Part shown: positions 16,193 through 26,700 of the stretch, one piece after another | Layout of the letters: every line of letters starts with the position of its first letter | Position numbering within the stretch: the first letter of the stretch is position 1 | Source: an uncultured Atopobium sp. | Lineage (GTDB): Bacteria; Actinomycetota; Coriobacteriia; Coriobacteriales; Atopobiaceae | Reading direction: 5' to 3' | Length of the DNA stretch: 64,000 bases | Assembly (NCBI GenBank): GCA_947090525.1 | Contig: CAMUON010000001.1 | Location: forward strand, 186,001-250,000 | Position numbers and translations under genes: made by a program | The notes under the pieces: model-generated | The model's database searches: none | Seen by the model: only the letters and a program-made list of their open reading frames with translations | What the model was told of the DNA's origin: nothing

Positions 16193-16528
16193 GAAAGCCC
16201 CTTTCACGCGATTTGATGTCTACATTTTAACGGGGCGGGGCTTTCAGGAATGACATGTACACAGTATTTTGTGTAAGTGGTGGGCTGTAATCGGTGAATG
16301 GTTTTGGAATGTATATACGCTAGTTTATGCATCTACCACAGGCTTTATACCTGGAAATATAGAAGTTTCTGCATATTACTATGCAACTGAGTATAGGCTT
16401 TAATGTGCAATGCTCAACTTAGGATTGTACACGCTTACGCGCGCGGCTGCGGTTTGCGGGCGCGCGTGGTTTTTGCGCGAGATAGGCTTGTACGAGAAGG
16501 CCTTTCGCAAGAAGGGGTATCCATGGAG
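16193..16528. other. Intergenic region with two short palindromes upstream of dhaM
   Basis: The 336 bp between dhaM and the sufU stop hold the probable dha promoter. Two operator-like inverted repeats stand out: acacagtattttgtgt at 16259-16274 and tgcatattactatgca at 16370-16385. Either could be the binding site of a dha/glycerol regulator, but no regulator gene is linked here. The remainder is unremarkable, except for a GC-rich hairpin near 16439-16470. Confidence 0.4.
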
Positions 16529-17044
16529 CTATGCTTTCGTCTTGGGGGCTAGCATCTCCTGCAGTGTGTTCCAGGCAAGTTCTGCGCATTTTACACGCGC
16601 CGGCATGTGAGAAATATCTTTGAGCAGGCTCGCGTCGCTTAGATCTTGGATATCGTCTTCGCTTGTGAGTTCAGCGCGAATCATGCGTCCAAAGAGCCCG
16701 CAAAGTGCCCGCGCTTCATCAGCGGATTTGTCGATGATACAATCGCTCATCATATCGGCAGAAGCTTGGCTTATCGCACATCCATGTCCTTGGTAACTCG
16801 CTTCTTCGATGATGCCCTGGTCGTTGATTTTGAGATAAAACACCAGTTCATCGCCACAAGAAGGATTAACTCCTGTATGCGAGATGCTGGCGTCTGTCAT
16901 TTCAAAGCACCAGTCGGGATGATTGACGTGATCCATAAAGAGGGCGTTATAAAGGCCTTGAGCAGCGGAGGCAGAGCCAGCACCTGTAGCTGCGTCCGCG
17001 CCGCTTGCATGCGAACAAGATTCATGATTTTGCATATTATCCAT
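16529..17044 (-). CDS. sufU: Fe-S assembly scaffold / sulfur transfer protein SufU
   Basis: A 171-aa SufU/NifU-N protein. The three Zn or sulfur-handling Cys are in NPSCGD, GHGCAISQASADMMSD and RVKCAELAWN, and the Asp of CGD is present. In Gram-positives SufU is the Zn-dependent sulfur acceptor for SufS. The long upstream frame to 17260 overlaps sufS and is spurious; ATG 17044 (GGGGAA 8 bases upstream) overlaps the sufS stop by 8 bp, while ATG 17035 is a second candidate. It has a Ser/Ala/Gly-rich N-terminal extension of about 35 residues. Last gene of sufCBDSU. Confidence 0.93.
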   Translation of the reverse strand: MDNMQNHESCSHASGADAATGAGSASAAQGLYNALFMDHVNHPDWCFEMTDASISHTGVNPSCGDELVFYLKINDQGIIEEASYQGHGCAISQASADMMSDCIIDKSADEARALCGLFGRMIRAELTSEDDIQDLSDASLLKDISHMPARVKCAELAWNTLQEMLAPKTKA

Positions 17045-18296
17045 TAAAAATTCCCCAAACCGTTTTAAGCCCGTCAATGAGGGCGTCGATATCAGATGCA
17101 TCGTTGTAGAAACTAAGCGAAGCGCGGCAGCAGCTCTTGATACCAAGGGAAGTGAGCAGCGGCTCGGCACAGTGATGACCAGCGCGTATACACACGCCTG
17201 CCCCGTCCAGGATACTCGATACATCGTGTGGATGTACGTTGTGCACATTAAACGAAACAACGCCTACGTGATCGCGTACATCGCTTGATCCGATAAGCTC
17301 GATGAAATCAAGTTCAGCCAAACGCGCGAGCAGATAGCTACAAAGTGCCTCTTCACGTGCAAAAAGGCGCGCTCTATCCTGCGCGGTAAACCAGGCAAGC
17401 GCTTGCGCTGTGGCGTAGATGCCGCAGGCGTCTTGCGTGCCCGCTTCGAAGCGCGTAGGCGCTGCAGCCCAACTAGCATCCTGCTCGCGGACAGAATCAA
17501 TCATTTCTCCGCCGGTCAAAAACACGGGAAGATCCTGCAAGAGCTCGTGTTTTCCCCACAACACTCCGACACCAAAGGGGCCAAACACCTTGTGCGCAGA
17601 AAACGCGAGAAAATCGCAGCCAAGCTCTTGAACCGACACCTTCATATGCGCAACACTTTGCGCAGCATCTAGCACAACAAGGGCGCCTAGCTCATGTGCT
17701 GCTGCAGCGATGCGCGCAATATCGTTTTGCACGCCGAGGACGTTTGAGACCTGCGTGATGGCGACAATCTTTACGCGATCGGTGAGCTTGCGCTCAAGCT
17801 CTTCTTCAGATATATGAAAGTGTTCATCAAGGCGCAGGAACGTAAGATGCGCGCCCATTTCTCGGCACGCTTCTTGCCACGGAATCAAATTGGAATGGTG
17901 CTCCATGATGGATACAAGCACTTCATCGCCGGGTTTTAGCTGTGCCTGCGCGAGCGTGTGTGCGGCTAAATTGAGCGCTTCGGTGGCATTTTTTGTGAAG
18001 ACGATTTCGTCCGAGGCGGGCGTGTTGTCTGCATGGTATGCGCCGATAAAGCGGGCTATGCAGGACCTTGCATCTTCGATAGCTTCAGTCGCTGCGACCG
18101 AAAGACCATAGAGCCCGCGCAGGGGATTTGCATTCATGGTGGTGTAAAAGTTCTGAAACGCTGCGATCGTGCATGAAGGGCGCTGCGCCGTAGCTGCGCT
18201 ATCGAGGAAGTGCAGGTGAGGCGCTTGCAGGAGCAAAGGGAAATCCTGTTTGTATGGATTGTCGTAGATATCTATCGGGGCGTTTTGTGTGTTCAT
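17037..18296 (-). CDS. sufS: Cysteine desulfurase SufS
   Basis: A 419-aa group II cysteine desulfurase that provides sulfane sulfur for Fe-S cluster building. The PLP-binding Lys is in AFSAHKVFGPFGVGVLWG and the catalytic Cys in RAGHHCAEP; EIVFTKNATEALNLAA, MEHHSNLIPW and DAAQSVAHM are further PLP-fold signatures. GAGAAAG precedes the ATG. The gene follows sufD by 92 bp and overlaps sufU. Confidence 0.96.
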   Translation of the reverse strand: MNTQNAPIDIYDNPYKQDFPLLLQAPHLHFLDSAATAQRPSCTIAAFQNFYTTMNANPLRGLYGLSVAATEAIEDARSCIARFIGAYHADNTPASDEIVFTKNATEALNLAAHTLAQAQLKPGDEVLVSIMEHHSNLIPWQEACREMGAHLTFLRLDEHFHISEEELERKLTDRVKIVAITQVSNVLGVQNDIARIAAAAHELGALVVLDAAQSVAHMKVSVQELGCDFLAFSAHKVFGPFGVGVLWGKHELLQDLPVFLTGGEMIDSVREQDASWAAAPTRFEAGTQDACGIYATAQALAWFTAQDRARLFAREEALCSYLLARLAELDFIELIGSSDVRDHVGVVSFNVHNVHPHDVSSILDGAGVCIRAGHHCAEPLLTSLGIKSCCRASLSFYNDASDIDALIDGLKTVWGIFNG

Positions 18297-18388
18297 GCAC
18301 CGTCTTTCTCGTTAACTGTGGCGCGGAGATGCTAGTAGCGCTCGCGCTCATGCTCGCGCAGGTCTTTGTGCGTGGGCTGGCTGGGCTT

Positions 18389-19561
18389 TTAGAGCGCAGG
18401 CGTAGTTTCTCCCATTGCATCCATAAAATCTTGCGCGAGGTCTTGACCTATGGCTTCATGCGCTCGTGCAAAAATCGCTTTTCTCGAAAGTGCATCGGGG
18501 GCGTGAATCGCTGCGTCATCAAAAATTGCACGGATGCAAAGCATATTTGCTTCTTCTTCGTCGATGCCGCGATCTGCAAGGTATCGCAGCTGCTCAGGGC
18601 CTAGAGAACCAATGGAGGCACCATGATTGCCTAGCACGTCGTCCTCATCGCAAAGAATCACCGGCAGCGTTTCGTTGACAACATTATCCGACGCCACCAA
18701 CACCGTTTCAGCTTCGTTTCCTTTGGATCCCTTTGCGCCGTGAACCAGATCGATCGTTTCGCGCAAGGTTTTGTGTGCAAAATCATCCAAAATGCCATTT
18801 GAAAGCATGTTGACGCGCGTATTGCGTCCGCGTTGACGCGCAATATGATTGACGTCGAGGCGCTCGTGACCGCGTACAAAGTAGCGAAGCATGAGGTCCA
18901 GGCGGGATCTTTCGCCAAAAAGATCGGCGTAAAAGCCAAACGCTACCTTTTGTCCACCAAGGGCGTATTGGCGCACATCGATTTCTGCGCGTGCATCTGC
19001 GCTGATGCCGATGCCTTGGAGGTGCTCGTGCGTATCTCCCAGAGCAACCACTTCGATAAGATGGACGCGAGTATCGCGCTCGGCTATGATTCTGCACAGA
19101 TTTGCCGAGGTAGTAGACTCATTATTGTGCGAGTACGAGACGCAAACAATAGTTGCTTCGGCTCCCTCACGCACAATGATACCGGTATCCTTGGCTTCGA
19201 GATCGTCCGCAAACACCGAAAGGACAATAGGCTCTTTGCGCGCTTCGCCCTTAGGCACTTCGATAACGTGGGCATCTGGTGCGACCGCTTCGATCCAGGC
19301 GACCGCCTCCTTGCCAAGGCCCACTTCTACGCGGCTAAAAAGTGAAGGAAGTCGCGCATAGAGCGTGCCACTTTTTTGCGGTTTTTTTACACGAAACGGA
19401 ATGGTATTGATCCGTAAGTAATTCCAGGTTTGCGAAAGAGGCACATTGACCATCTTGAGCGTCGTCTCTTCGCTTTCGGTGTGCATGCTTTTTTCGGAGG
19501 TAAAGGAGCTCGTATTGAGGTTTTCGGGCGCAATTTGCGGCGCAGATGCTGGTGAACTCAT
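18389..19561 (-). CDS. sufD: Fe-S assembly protein SufD
   Basis: A 390-aa partner of SufB in the SufBCD scaffold. The right-handed beta-helix core and C-terminal region GSLGPEQLRYLADRGIDEEEANMLCIRAIF, ending with the SufB/D-type helical tail, are recognisable; the His of NHGASIGSL corresponds to the conserved SufD residue. Its first base is the last base of the sufB stop (TAATG), so the two are translationally coupled. The N-terminal 40 residues are Ser/Thr-rich and not conserved. Confidence 0.92.
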   Translation of the reverse strand: MSSPASAPQIAPENLNTSSFTSEKSMHTESEETTLKMVNVPLSQTWNYLRINTIPFRVKKPQKSGTLYARLPSLFSRVEVGLGKEAVAWIEAVAPDAHVIEVPKGEARKEPIVLSVFADDLEAKDTGIIVREGAEATIVCVSYSHNNESTTSANLCRIIAERDTRVHLIEVVALGDTHEHLQGIGISADARAEIDVRQYALGGQKVAFGFYADLFGERSRLDLMLRYFVRGHERLDVNHIARQRGRNTRVNMLSNGILDDFAHKTLRETIDLVHGAKGSKGNEAETVLVASDNVVNETLPVILCDEDDVLGNHGASIGSLGPEQLRYLADRGIDEEEANMLCIRAIFDDAAIHAPDALSRKAIFARAHEAIGQDLAQDFMDAMGETTPAL

Positions 19562-21090
19562 TATCCAATCGCTCCTTCCATCTCGAGTTTGATCAGGTTG
19601 TTCATTTCAACGGCGTATTCGAGCGGAAGCTCTTTGGAGACCGGGTTGGCAAAGCCGTTGACGACCATCGTGCGTGCTTCGGATTCACTAATGCCCCTGC
19701 TCATGAGGTACAAAATCGTGTCATCAGAAATGCGGCCGATCGTTGCTTCGTGGCCAACGCTTGCTGTTGCGCAGCGTACATCGTTTGCAGGAATCGTATC
19801 GGAGCGGCTGATATCGTCGAGCATGAGTGATTGACAGCTGATAGATGCCTTGGAATAGTGCGCGTTTTTGCCTACGATCATCGAGGAACGGAAGGTATTG
19901 ATGCCGCCATCCTTAGAAATCGATTTGGTATCTACTGATGTTTTGCAGCCGCGTCCATTCATCACGATCTTGCAGCCGGTGTCGAGGTTTTGCGTCGCGC
20001 CGGCAAAGGTAATACCGCTAAAATCGCAGGTAGAATAATCGCCCTGGAGAATAGTACTGGGATAGAGATAGGAAATATGACTTCCAAAGGAACCCGATAC
20101 CCATTCCATGCGGGAATTTTCGCCCACGAGCGCGCGTTTCGTATTGAGGTTGTACATGTTTTTGGACCAGTTTTCGATGGTGGAGTAGCGCAGACGTGCG
20201 TTTTTGCCCACATAGAGTTCTACCGCGCCTGCATGGAGGTTTGCCTCGTAATATTTAGGCGCCGAACAGCCTTCGATAAAGTGTAAGTCTGCCTCGTCCT
20301 CTACGATGATAAGGGTGTGCTCAAATTGTCCCGCGCTCGACGCATTGAGGCGGAAGTAGCTCTGAAGCGGGTAGCTGAGGCTCACGCCCTTGGGCACATA
20401 CACAAACGATCCTCCCGACCACACAGCATAGTGAAGCGCTGCAAATTTGTGATCTTTAGGGGGAATAAGCTTTGCAAAGTACTTATGCACGACCGGTTCC
20501 CACTTGGGATCTTGCAGCGCATCTTCGATCGTGGTGTAGATCACGCCTTGCTTCGCAACATCTTCGCGCATGTTGTGGTAGACGATTTCTGAGTCGTATT
20601 GTGCACCAACGCCGGCTAGGCTCTTGCGCTCAGCTTCTGGAATGCCCAGGCGCTCAAAAGTCTGCTTGATATCTTTGGGCACATCGTCCCAGGAACGCGC
20701 TTGCTTGGTCTGCGGACTCACGTAGGTCGAAATATGGTCCATATCAAGGTCTGAGCAATCGGGGCCCCAGTTATCGGCCATATCGATATCGTGAAAAAGC
20801 TCAAGCGCTTGCAGGCGCAAGTCGAGCATCCACGCAGGTTCGTGCTTTTTTTGGGATATGGAGCGAACAATATCAGGCGTAAGCCCGTCGGCGTAGCGCT
20901 CGTATCCTTCTTCGCTCATCACAAAGTCGTAGAGCGAGCGATCGACGTCCTTAATGTCTGAGCGGCCCTTTTCGTCGAGGCCGACATTGGAATTGGCACC
21001 ACGATCGACGTAGTCGCTTGCCTCGGCAAGGTCGTCAAAGGCGTCAGAATCCGCGTCTTTGGCTATATCGATAAGAGATTTTTCGTTCAC
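19561..21090 (-). CDS. sufB: Fe-S assembly protein SufB
   Basis: A 509-aa SufB, the scaffold subunit on which the cluster forms. Typical blocks are PEWMLDLRLQAL-like (here PAWMLDLRLQAL), GVIYTTIEDAL, WSGGSFVYVPKGVSLSYPLQSYFR, FIEGCSAPKY and SMIVGKNAHYSKASISCQSLM. The length slightly exceeds the usual 465-480 because of a 40-residue Asp/Ala-rich leader. It begins 11 bp after sufC and overlaps sufD. Confidence 0.96.
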   Translation of the reverse strand: MNEKSLIDIAKDADSDAFDDLAEASDYVDRGANSNVGLDEKGRSDIKDVDRSLYDFVMSEEGYERYADGLTPDIVRSISQKKHEPAWMLDLRLQALELFHDIDMADNWGPDCSDLDMDHISTYVSPQTKQARSWDDVPKDIKQTFERLGIPEAERKSLAGVGAQYDSEIVYHNMREDVAKQGVIYTTIEDALQDPKWEPVVHKYFAKLIPPKDHKFAALHYAVWSGGSFVYVPKGVSLSYPLQSYFRLNASSAGQFEHTLIIVEDEADLHFIEGCSAPKYYEANLHAGAVELYVGKNARLRYSTIENWSKNMYNLNTKRALVGENSRMEWVSGSFGSHISYLYPSTILQGDYSTCDFSGITFAGATQNLDTGCKIVMNGRGCKTSVDTKSISKDGGINTFRSSMIVGKNAHYSKASISCQSLMLDDISRSDTIPANDVRCATASVGHEATIGRISDDTILYLMSRGISESEARTMVVNGFANPVSKELPLEYAVEMNNLIKLEMEGAIG

Positions 21091-21101
21091 AGAGCACCTC
21101 G

Positions 21102-21881
21102 TTATAAGTTGGAATCTTGATCGCTTGCGTGCTCAAGCGCTGCTTCGTATTCTCCAAAGCCGTGGGTATCGATGTGATCGATGAGAGAAGCAGGACCTTG
21201 CGCCATAATGTGGCCTTTGACCATGACGTGCGTCGCGTCCACATTGAGGCGCTCAAGAATGCGCGTGTTGTGTGTGATCATCAGAAGTGCGCCGTTGCAG
21301 TCGCGGCGATACGCTTCGATGCCCTTCGAAACGATGCTCAGTGCATCGACATCAAGACCAGAATCTGTTTCATCGAGAATAGCGAGCTTGGGGCGGAGCA
21401 AGAGGAGCTGGAGCATCTCGACTTTTTTCTTTTCGCCGCCCGAAAAACCAACGTTGAGCTCGCGCGTAAGGAACGATTCGTCCATATCGAGCTGCTCTGA
21501 AATCTCGGCGACGCGCTCACGGAACTTGCGTGCGGAGAGCTTGAGCTCGGGACGCTTTTGGCAAATAGTACGCAAGAAACTGTATAAAGGAACGCCCGGA
21601 ACTTCCACAGGGGCTTGGTAGGAGAGGAAAATGCCCGCGAGGCTTCTGCGATCAGCGGCATCTTGCGTGATGTCGTTTCCTTCAAAGCTGATGGATCCCT
21701 TGGTGACATGATACACAGGGTCTCCCATGATGACGTGGCCGAGCGTGGATTTACCGGCGCCATTGGGGCCCATCATCACGTGGATCTCGGACGGTTGAAT
21801 GGATAGATTGATGTCGTGAAGGATGGGTTTGTCTTCGGTTCCCGCGTGGAGATGAGAAACCTGTAAGAGTTCCTGAGACAT
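21102..21881 (-). CDS. sufC: Fe-S assembly ATPase SufC
   Basis: A 259-aa ABC-type ATPase that powers SufBD rearrangement. Walker A is GPNGAGKST, signature FSGGEKKKVEMLQLL and Walker B AILDETDSGLDVDAL, the SufC-specific spelling. ATG 21881 has GAGGAAG upstream; the frame to 21947 is a leader read-through. First gene of the operon on the minus strand. Confidence 0.96.
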   Translation of the reverse strand: MSQELLQVSHLHAGTEDKPILHDINLSIQPSEIHVMMGPNGAGKSTLGHVIMGDPVYHVTKGSISFEGNDITQDAADRRSLAGIFLSYQAPVEVPGVPLYSFLRTICQKRPELKLSARKFRERVAEISEQLDMDESFLTRELNVGFSGGEKKKVEMLQLLLLRPKLAILDETDSGLDVDALSIVSKGIEAYRRDCNGALLMITHNTRILERLNVDATHVMVKGHIMAQGPASLIDHIDTHGFGEYEAALEHASDQDSNL

Positions 21882-22000
21882 AGCTTCCTCTTTCTTTTGC
21901 ATAGGTAGAAGCAGCGCTTCTGTGCGCTTGCAGCTGCGATCATGCATATGTGGTAGGTATCAACAGCTACTGAGCTTGTGAACTGCGCGCGCGGCTTTGT

Positions 22001-22036
22001 GCAAGCGTTTCTGCAAGCGTTTCTGCAAGCGTTTCG
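22001..22036. repeat. Three tandem 12-bp repeats in the suf leader
   Basis: gcaagcgtttct occurs at 22001, 22013 and 22025 (last copy ends in g instead of t). It lies between the predicted suf promoter and sufC, therefore in the untranslated leader. Confidence 0.7.
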
Positions 22037-22123
22037 TGTGTATACTTCCTCTTTGTGTATAATCTCTTCCTATCCTACCCCTATGAGGGATGCTTCATAA
22101 GCTTGAGCGCAGGGTTCACCAAA

Positions 22124-22152
22124 GTTTTATAAGATGCGCGTTGGTCTGTCAA
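22124..22152 (-). promoter_or_regulatory. Candidate sigma-A-type promoter of the suf operon
   Basis: On the minus strand TTGACA (complement of 22147-22152) is a perfect -35. TAAAAC at 17-bp spacing, or TATAAA at 15 bp, is an acceptable -10. Transcription would begin near 22115 and leave a leader of about 230 bases before sufC. No SufR-like operator was recognised. Confidence 0.45.
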
Positions 22153-22311
22153 AAAAATCGCAGCTCAACTATGGTATGCTGAAATACAATCGCATGCGCG
22201 CGCTCGTTCAGCCCCAGCTACTTAAAGGCCTAATCAAGCGCACCTGCGCTGTTTCGCGCAGCTCTTGAGCAAGCGCTGTCGTAGCGAGTTTTTTGCAAAA
22301 TATAAGAATTT

Positions 22312-23730
22312 ATGCATATAGGGGATGATGTTGAGATGACCACCATTGCTATGCCTTCCACAAAGGACTTCGTACCCGACGATGCAAACACTACGATCTA
22401 TGACTATCTCTTATGGCGAGGCGATATCGATATTACTAAAAGCCCGCTTAATCCTTGTGATTATCTGATCTTTTCTGTATTGAGCTATAGCGACATTGCG
22501 GTGCTTGAGCAGAAGTCCCACCAAAAGATCAAAGACATAGCCTCCCTTGCAGCGAGCTACCTTCTGTCTACGCCCAAGGGAGAAGCCATAGATCCAAGCC
22601 TCATGCGAGGATTTTTCATTCCGAATCGGCGCTTTTTTGAGGCGCTTGCTGCGTCTTCTCGCTATGATTCGTTTGCCCTTCTCGACTATGAAGATCGGGT
22701 AGATATTGAGAAGAATATACAATTCTCTGCATATACATGGGTCATAAACGATGAACTCATGCTGGTGTGTTACCGCGGAACCGATATGTCTTTGGCGGGA
22801 TGGAAGGAAGACTTCCTCTTAGGAATAGAGGTGGTACCTGCGCAAACGATGGCGCATCGCTACCTTTGCCATGCCTGTGAGCAGGCGCGCGCGCGGAAGT
22901 GCACCCTTGTAGTCGCTGGTCATTCAAAGGGAGGAAATCTCGCGGCCTATGCTGCGGCTTCGCTGGATGAGAACCTTCGTGCATCTATTGAGCGTGTGTA
23001 CAATTTTGATGGGCCGAATTTTTCGCATGCGCTTGATCTGCCCGACCCATATACCTTATTTGGCGCGCGCTATGTGCGCATTATGCCTGAATTTAGCGTG
23101 GTGGGGCAACTGTTTGATGATGAACATGCGCCAAAGCATTTTGTCAAAAGTATCGCTTCGGGCATGATGCAGCACGGGCCATTGAGCTGGTGTGTTGTGC
23201 GCGATCATTTTGTGGAAGTGCCCGCAGCCGCCCCTGCTGCCACGCGCTTTGCCACAAATCACAAAAACTGGGAAGGCAATCTTTCAAACGTCGCTGAAAA
23301 ACAGATGATCGACGAGGTATTTGATGCACTATATGCAAGTGGCAAGCAAAACTTTGACGAAATTCTTCAGGATCCGAGCTGCTGGAAAAAGATTTTCGAT
23401 CACGCTACCTCTATGAGTAAATCTACCCGCGCGTATTTGGGAGAATTTGTAGAGCTTATTTTTAACGACATTGCGCACTTGGCAAAAGATTCCTACAAAA
23501 GCTTTACGCAAGACGTAGGCGATGTCGTAAAACATTTCCTCGAAAGCCTGTCAAAGTCGGCGTCTTCAGCGCGCGCAAAGCGAAACGAGCCGGAGTCTGT
23601 AGCGATCACGCGCACGCCTTTGTCTTCTCCTAATCAAGTGGAAAAACCCGCAGGTAAAGATAGCAATTCTGCAGCTACAACAAGCTATATTGAGCTTCCT
23701 TCTCGCCCACATTCCCGGCTTGGAGAATAG
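22312..23730 (+). CDS. DUF2974 (Mbeg1-like) alpha/beta-hydrolase
   Basis: A 472-aa protein. Its centre carries YRGTD (oxyanion region) and the nucleophile elbow G-H-S-K-G-G-N followed by LAAYAAASL, and then VYNFDGPNF, the pattern of DUF2974 lipase-like proteins found in Gram-positive bacteria and phage hosts. The Ser of GHSKG is the expected nucleophile. The C-terminal 130 residues are less conserved and end in a Ser/Pro-rich tail. No signal peptide or membrane segment is seen, so it is probably cytosolic. The start is uncertain: ATG 22312 has no ribosome-binding site, while ATG 22336 is preceded by AGGGGA. Substrate unknown. Confidence 0.75.
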   Translation: MHIGDDVEMTTIAMPSTKDFVPDDANTTIYDYLLWRGDIDITKSPLNPCDYLIFSVLSYSDIAVLEQKSHQKIKDIASLAASYLLSTPKGEAIDPSLMRGFFIPNRRFFEALAASSRYDSFALLDYEDRVDIEKNIQFSAYTWVINDELMLVCYRGTDMSLAGWKEDFLLGIEVVPAQTMAHRYLCHACEQARARKCTLVVAGHSKGGNLAAYAAASLDENLRASIERVYNFDGPNFSHALDLPDPYTLFGARYVRIMPEFSVVGQLFDDEHAPKHFVKSIASGMMQHGPLSWCVVRDHFVEVPAAAPAATRFATNHKNWEGNLSNVAEKQMIDEVFDALYASGKQNFDEILQDPSCWKKIFDHATSMSKSTRAYLGEFVELIFNDIAHLAKDSYKSFTQDVGDVVKHFLESLSKSASSARAKRNEPESVAITRTPLSSPNQVEKPAGKDSNSAATTSYIELPSRPHSRLGE

Positions 23731-23784
23731 TTCTTTTTTCGCTATGCTGTAGTGGTTACGAGTTTTTAGAGACAAGAGCAGATC

Positions 23785-26700
23785 ATGATAAGCCCCTCTA
23801 TAGTCGATTTTTTGACGCGCGGTATTCAGGCGCGTGGACGTGCGATTCTTTTTGTGCCGAATTTTCAAAGTGTATATGCGCTGAAGCGAGAACTTGCTGC
23901 GTATCCGTCACTTCGTGGGGGTGTCGTGGTTGTGCGCGTCGAAGATTGGCTGCGCGAACGTTGGGGACTTTGGGCTGATAGAGCGCTTGCACCTATCACT
24001 TCGACTGCGCGCGTGCTCACGATTCGTGCGCTTTTGGATGAGAGTTTGGATGAGAGTTCTGAAGCGGTGAGCGATGAGCTTACGCTCTCGCCGAATCAAG
24101 GTACGATCGATCTCATTTCCGAGCTTGTGGAGTGCGTGTTGCCCGAGCTTGTTGCGTACGTGCCCGGCAAGGAAGACACGCCTTCGCTAGCGGCGCTTGT
24201 GCGATTTGGCGCACGCTATCAACAAGCCATTCATGCGGAAGGGCGTTGTGAGCTCATTGAGACTATCCCATGGCTCTGTGAATCTTTTACGCGTACCCAG
24301 TTTGAGCTGCCGTTTTGTGTGGCATACGGTTTTTGCGGGATGTCGCACCTTGAAGCTATACTCTTTGAGGCGCTTGCTCGTTTGACTGAATTTCGCTCTA
24401 TTTCTGAGGCGGCCTCGCGAGAAGAGGCGAAAGCTCTGGCGACTTCGTCCAACGCTACCGTTTCCGAGCAGAATTTTGAACCTCATTCCGGACTTCATTC
24501 AGAATCAAACTTCGACCTTCATTCCGGGCTTCATCAGCTCATGCTCTGCTTGGAAGAGGGGCGAAGTCATACGCTCGATCCATCGGAGGATGTGCGCCTA
24601 CTTTTACCTGCAGGAGCGCATGCCGAGGCTGAGCTTATTGCACGCTCAATTCTTGAGGATGAACCCGCTTCAGCTAAGCTTTTGCTCACTAGTCCCGATC
24701 CTCGGCGTATGTTTGAGGAGCTCGCACCCAAATTGTGTGCGCATGCTGTTGAGGTGAGCGCAACGCTTAATCAGAAGCTTATGAGCACGGAAACGGCGCG
24801 CGCGATCTTTGAGTATCTCTCAAGTGTTTCTGAGCTCATGATTCTTAACGAAAGCTGGCCTTTGCCCGCCGTCATGGATGAATTCACTACAGTCGATATT
24901 CCTGTGGGGCATATGCAGTGGTGGCCGCCGACAAAACTCATCGATTTTTTGATGAGTTCATGTGCGCATACAAGTCTTGCGCACAGCTATCGTCTCGATG
25001 CGCTCTGGCGCGGCAATAGGTTGCTCACACCTGCCGATGTATTAAAAACGCTTACAAATCCTCATAGTACAAGCAGCGTATGTGCTCGTAGCTGCAGTTT
25101 GCTTATGCATGGTAAACTTCTTCAGGCGCTTTCGATTCTTGCCCAGGCGTATCTAGAGCCGGTATCTGCAGAGCCGGCTGATTATTCGATCGATGAATAC
25201 GGCGACCCCAAAATTTTAAGCCCGCGCAAAGAAAACGCATGGCAGCGAGAAGAGGCCCGTACAGTTATTCTTAAACTTATGGCGCTGGTAAAAGACATGC
25301 AGGAACGTCCGGAATTTGCGCCTTCTGCGCTTGCGACTCCCTCCGGTCTTGCCCGCGCTATCGAGACGTTGCAGCTTTTGGCACATCGTACATCTATCGT
25401 GCTAAATCCCAAGCTTGCGCCTGCAGCAGCCGCTGTTGAGTCTGAAGCCGCAGCCCCCGCACTGAGAGCGCCTGCAGCAGCCGCAGCAGCTGACATACTC
25501 CCTCGTAAACGTCTCTATATTGCAGCGGTAACTGATGCGAGCGAGCTCGAGCCTGCATCGTTTGATACGGTCTACATAACGGGTCAGACAAGCGAGGAAA
25601 GCCCGCTTCCCGATCCCGATAGCTTGGCAACAAGCATAGCTCAGCGCCTGCACGTGCTTCACAAGCTCGATCCGCAGGCGCAGTTTCGTAGCGCTTACGC
25701 AAAGTTCATGCGCTTAGCTTCGCATCGTTTAGTGTTTGAGCGTGTGCTCTTTGACCGCACAGGACACGTGACGTATCCTTCGTGCATACTGTCTGATGTA
25801 CTCGATTGCTACAAATTGGTGTGGGACGCGCAGGCGCAGAAATTTGTGAATACGCTCGTGTACTCACGTTTCGCGCTGCATGCAAGCGAGGAAGCAGTAA
25901 GCAACAACTTGCGCATAGCCGCTGCACCTGCACGTATGTGTGCAAGCGAACGTCCCCGCCCGCAAGGCTCGATTGATTCTGAGCACAAAGAACTTTTATG
26001 CATTGCTCCTGCGGGAACAAAAGACACAGCGCCGCATCTTCCCTTTGTGTCGGCCTCTCAGATAGAAGCCTATTTGCGCTGCCCCTACCAGTGGTTTTGC
26101 GAGAGACGACTTGCGCTCTCCGAGCTTGATGCTCAGTGCTCTCAGCTCGAAGCGGGTACCTTTGTGCACCGCGTGCTCGAGCTTACGCATGCGCGACTTC
26201 TAACGCACGCAAAAGAGCGCGCGGCGTCTTCAGCGGATCCTTCTCAGGGTGAGGAGCTCTATATACCAGGTGCGCGGGCGGATTATGACCCTGCGCAAGC
26301 ACATGACCTGCTCGACAAGATGTTTGACATGCATAAGACGCATCAATATATTCGCCACAATCAAAAGAAATATATGCGCGAGCAAATTTTTGTCCCGCAC
26401 ACGGTTGAAGACGAGGGCAAACTCGATGGCATGAGGCGCGATCTTCATTCCTTTATCGATTATGAGTCTACCGTGTTTCAGGGCTTTAGCCCGCGCTTTT
26501 TCGAGCTGTCGTTTGGCAAAGAGGAGCCGTTTATCCAATACGGCGGAGCCTACGTGGTGGGTTCTATCGATAGAGTCGATGTGGATGCGCACAACAATGC
26601 AATCGTGATCGATTACAAAAACCGTAGTCCGCGTGGTTTTGAAAAAGAATATGCACTGTCCCTTGATGAGCTCATCAAGCAAGCTGAACAGGACGCGGAA

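Larger units (their letters stand above)
21882..22311. other. Divergent region between sufC and the DUF2974-like gene
   Basis: 430 bp with the suf promoter candidate on the minus strand, the 12-bp repeats, and on the plus strand an isolated TATAAT (around 22058) without a good -35. No gene is visible here. Confidence 0.5.

Noticed and set aside
16439..16480. GC-rich hairpin as terminator
   Set aside because: No plus-strand gene ends there and the T-run is interrupted.
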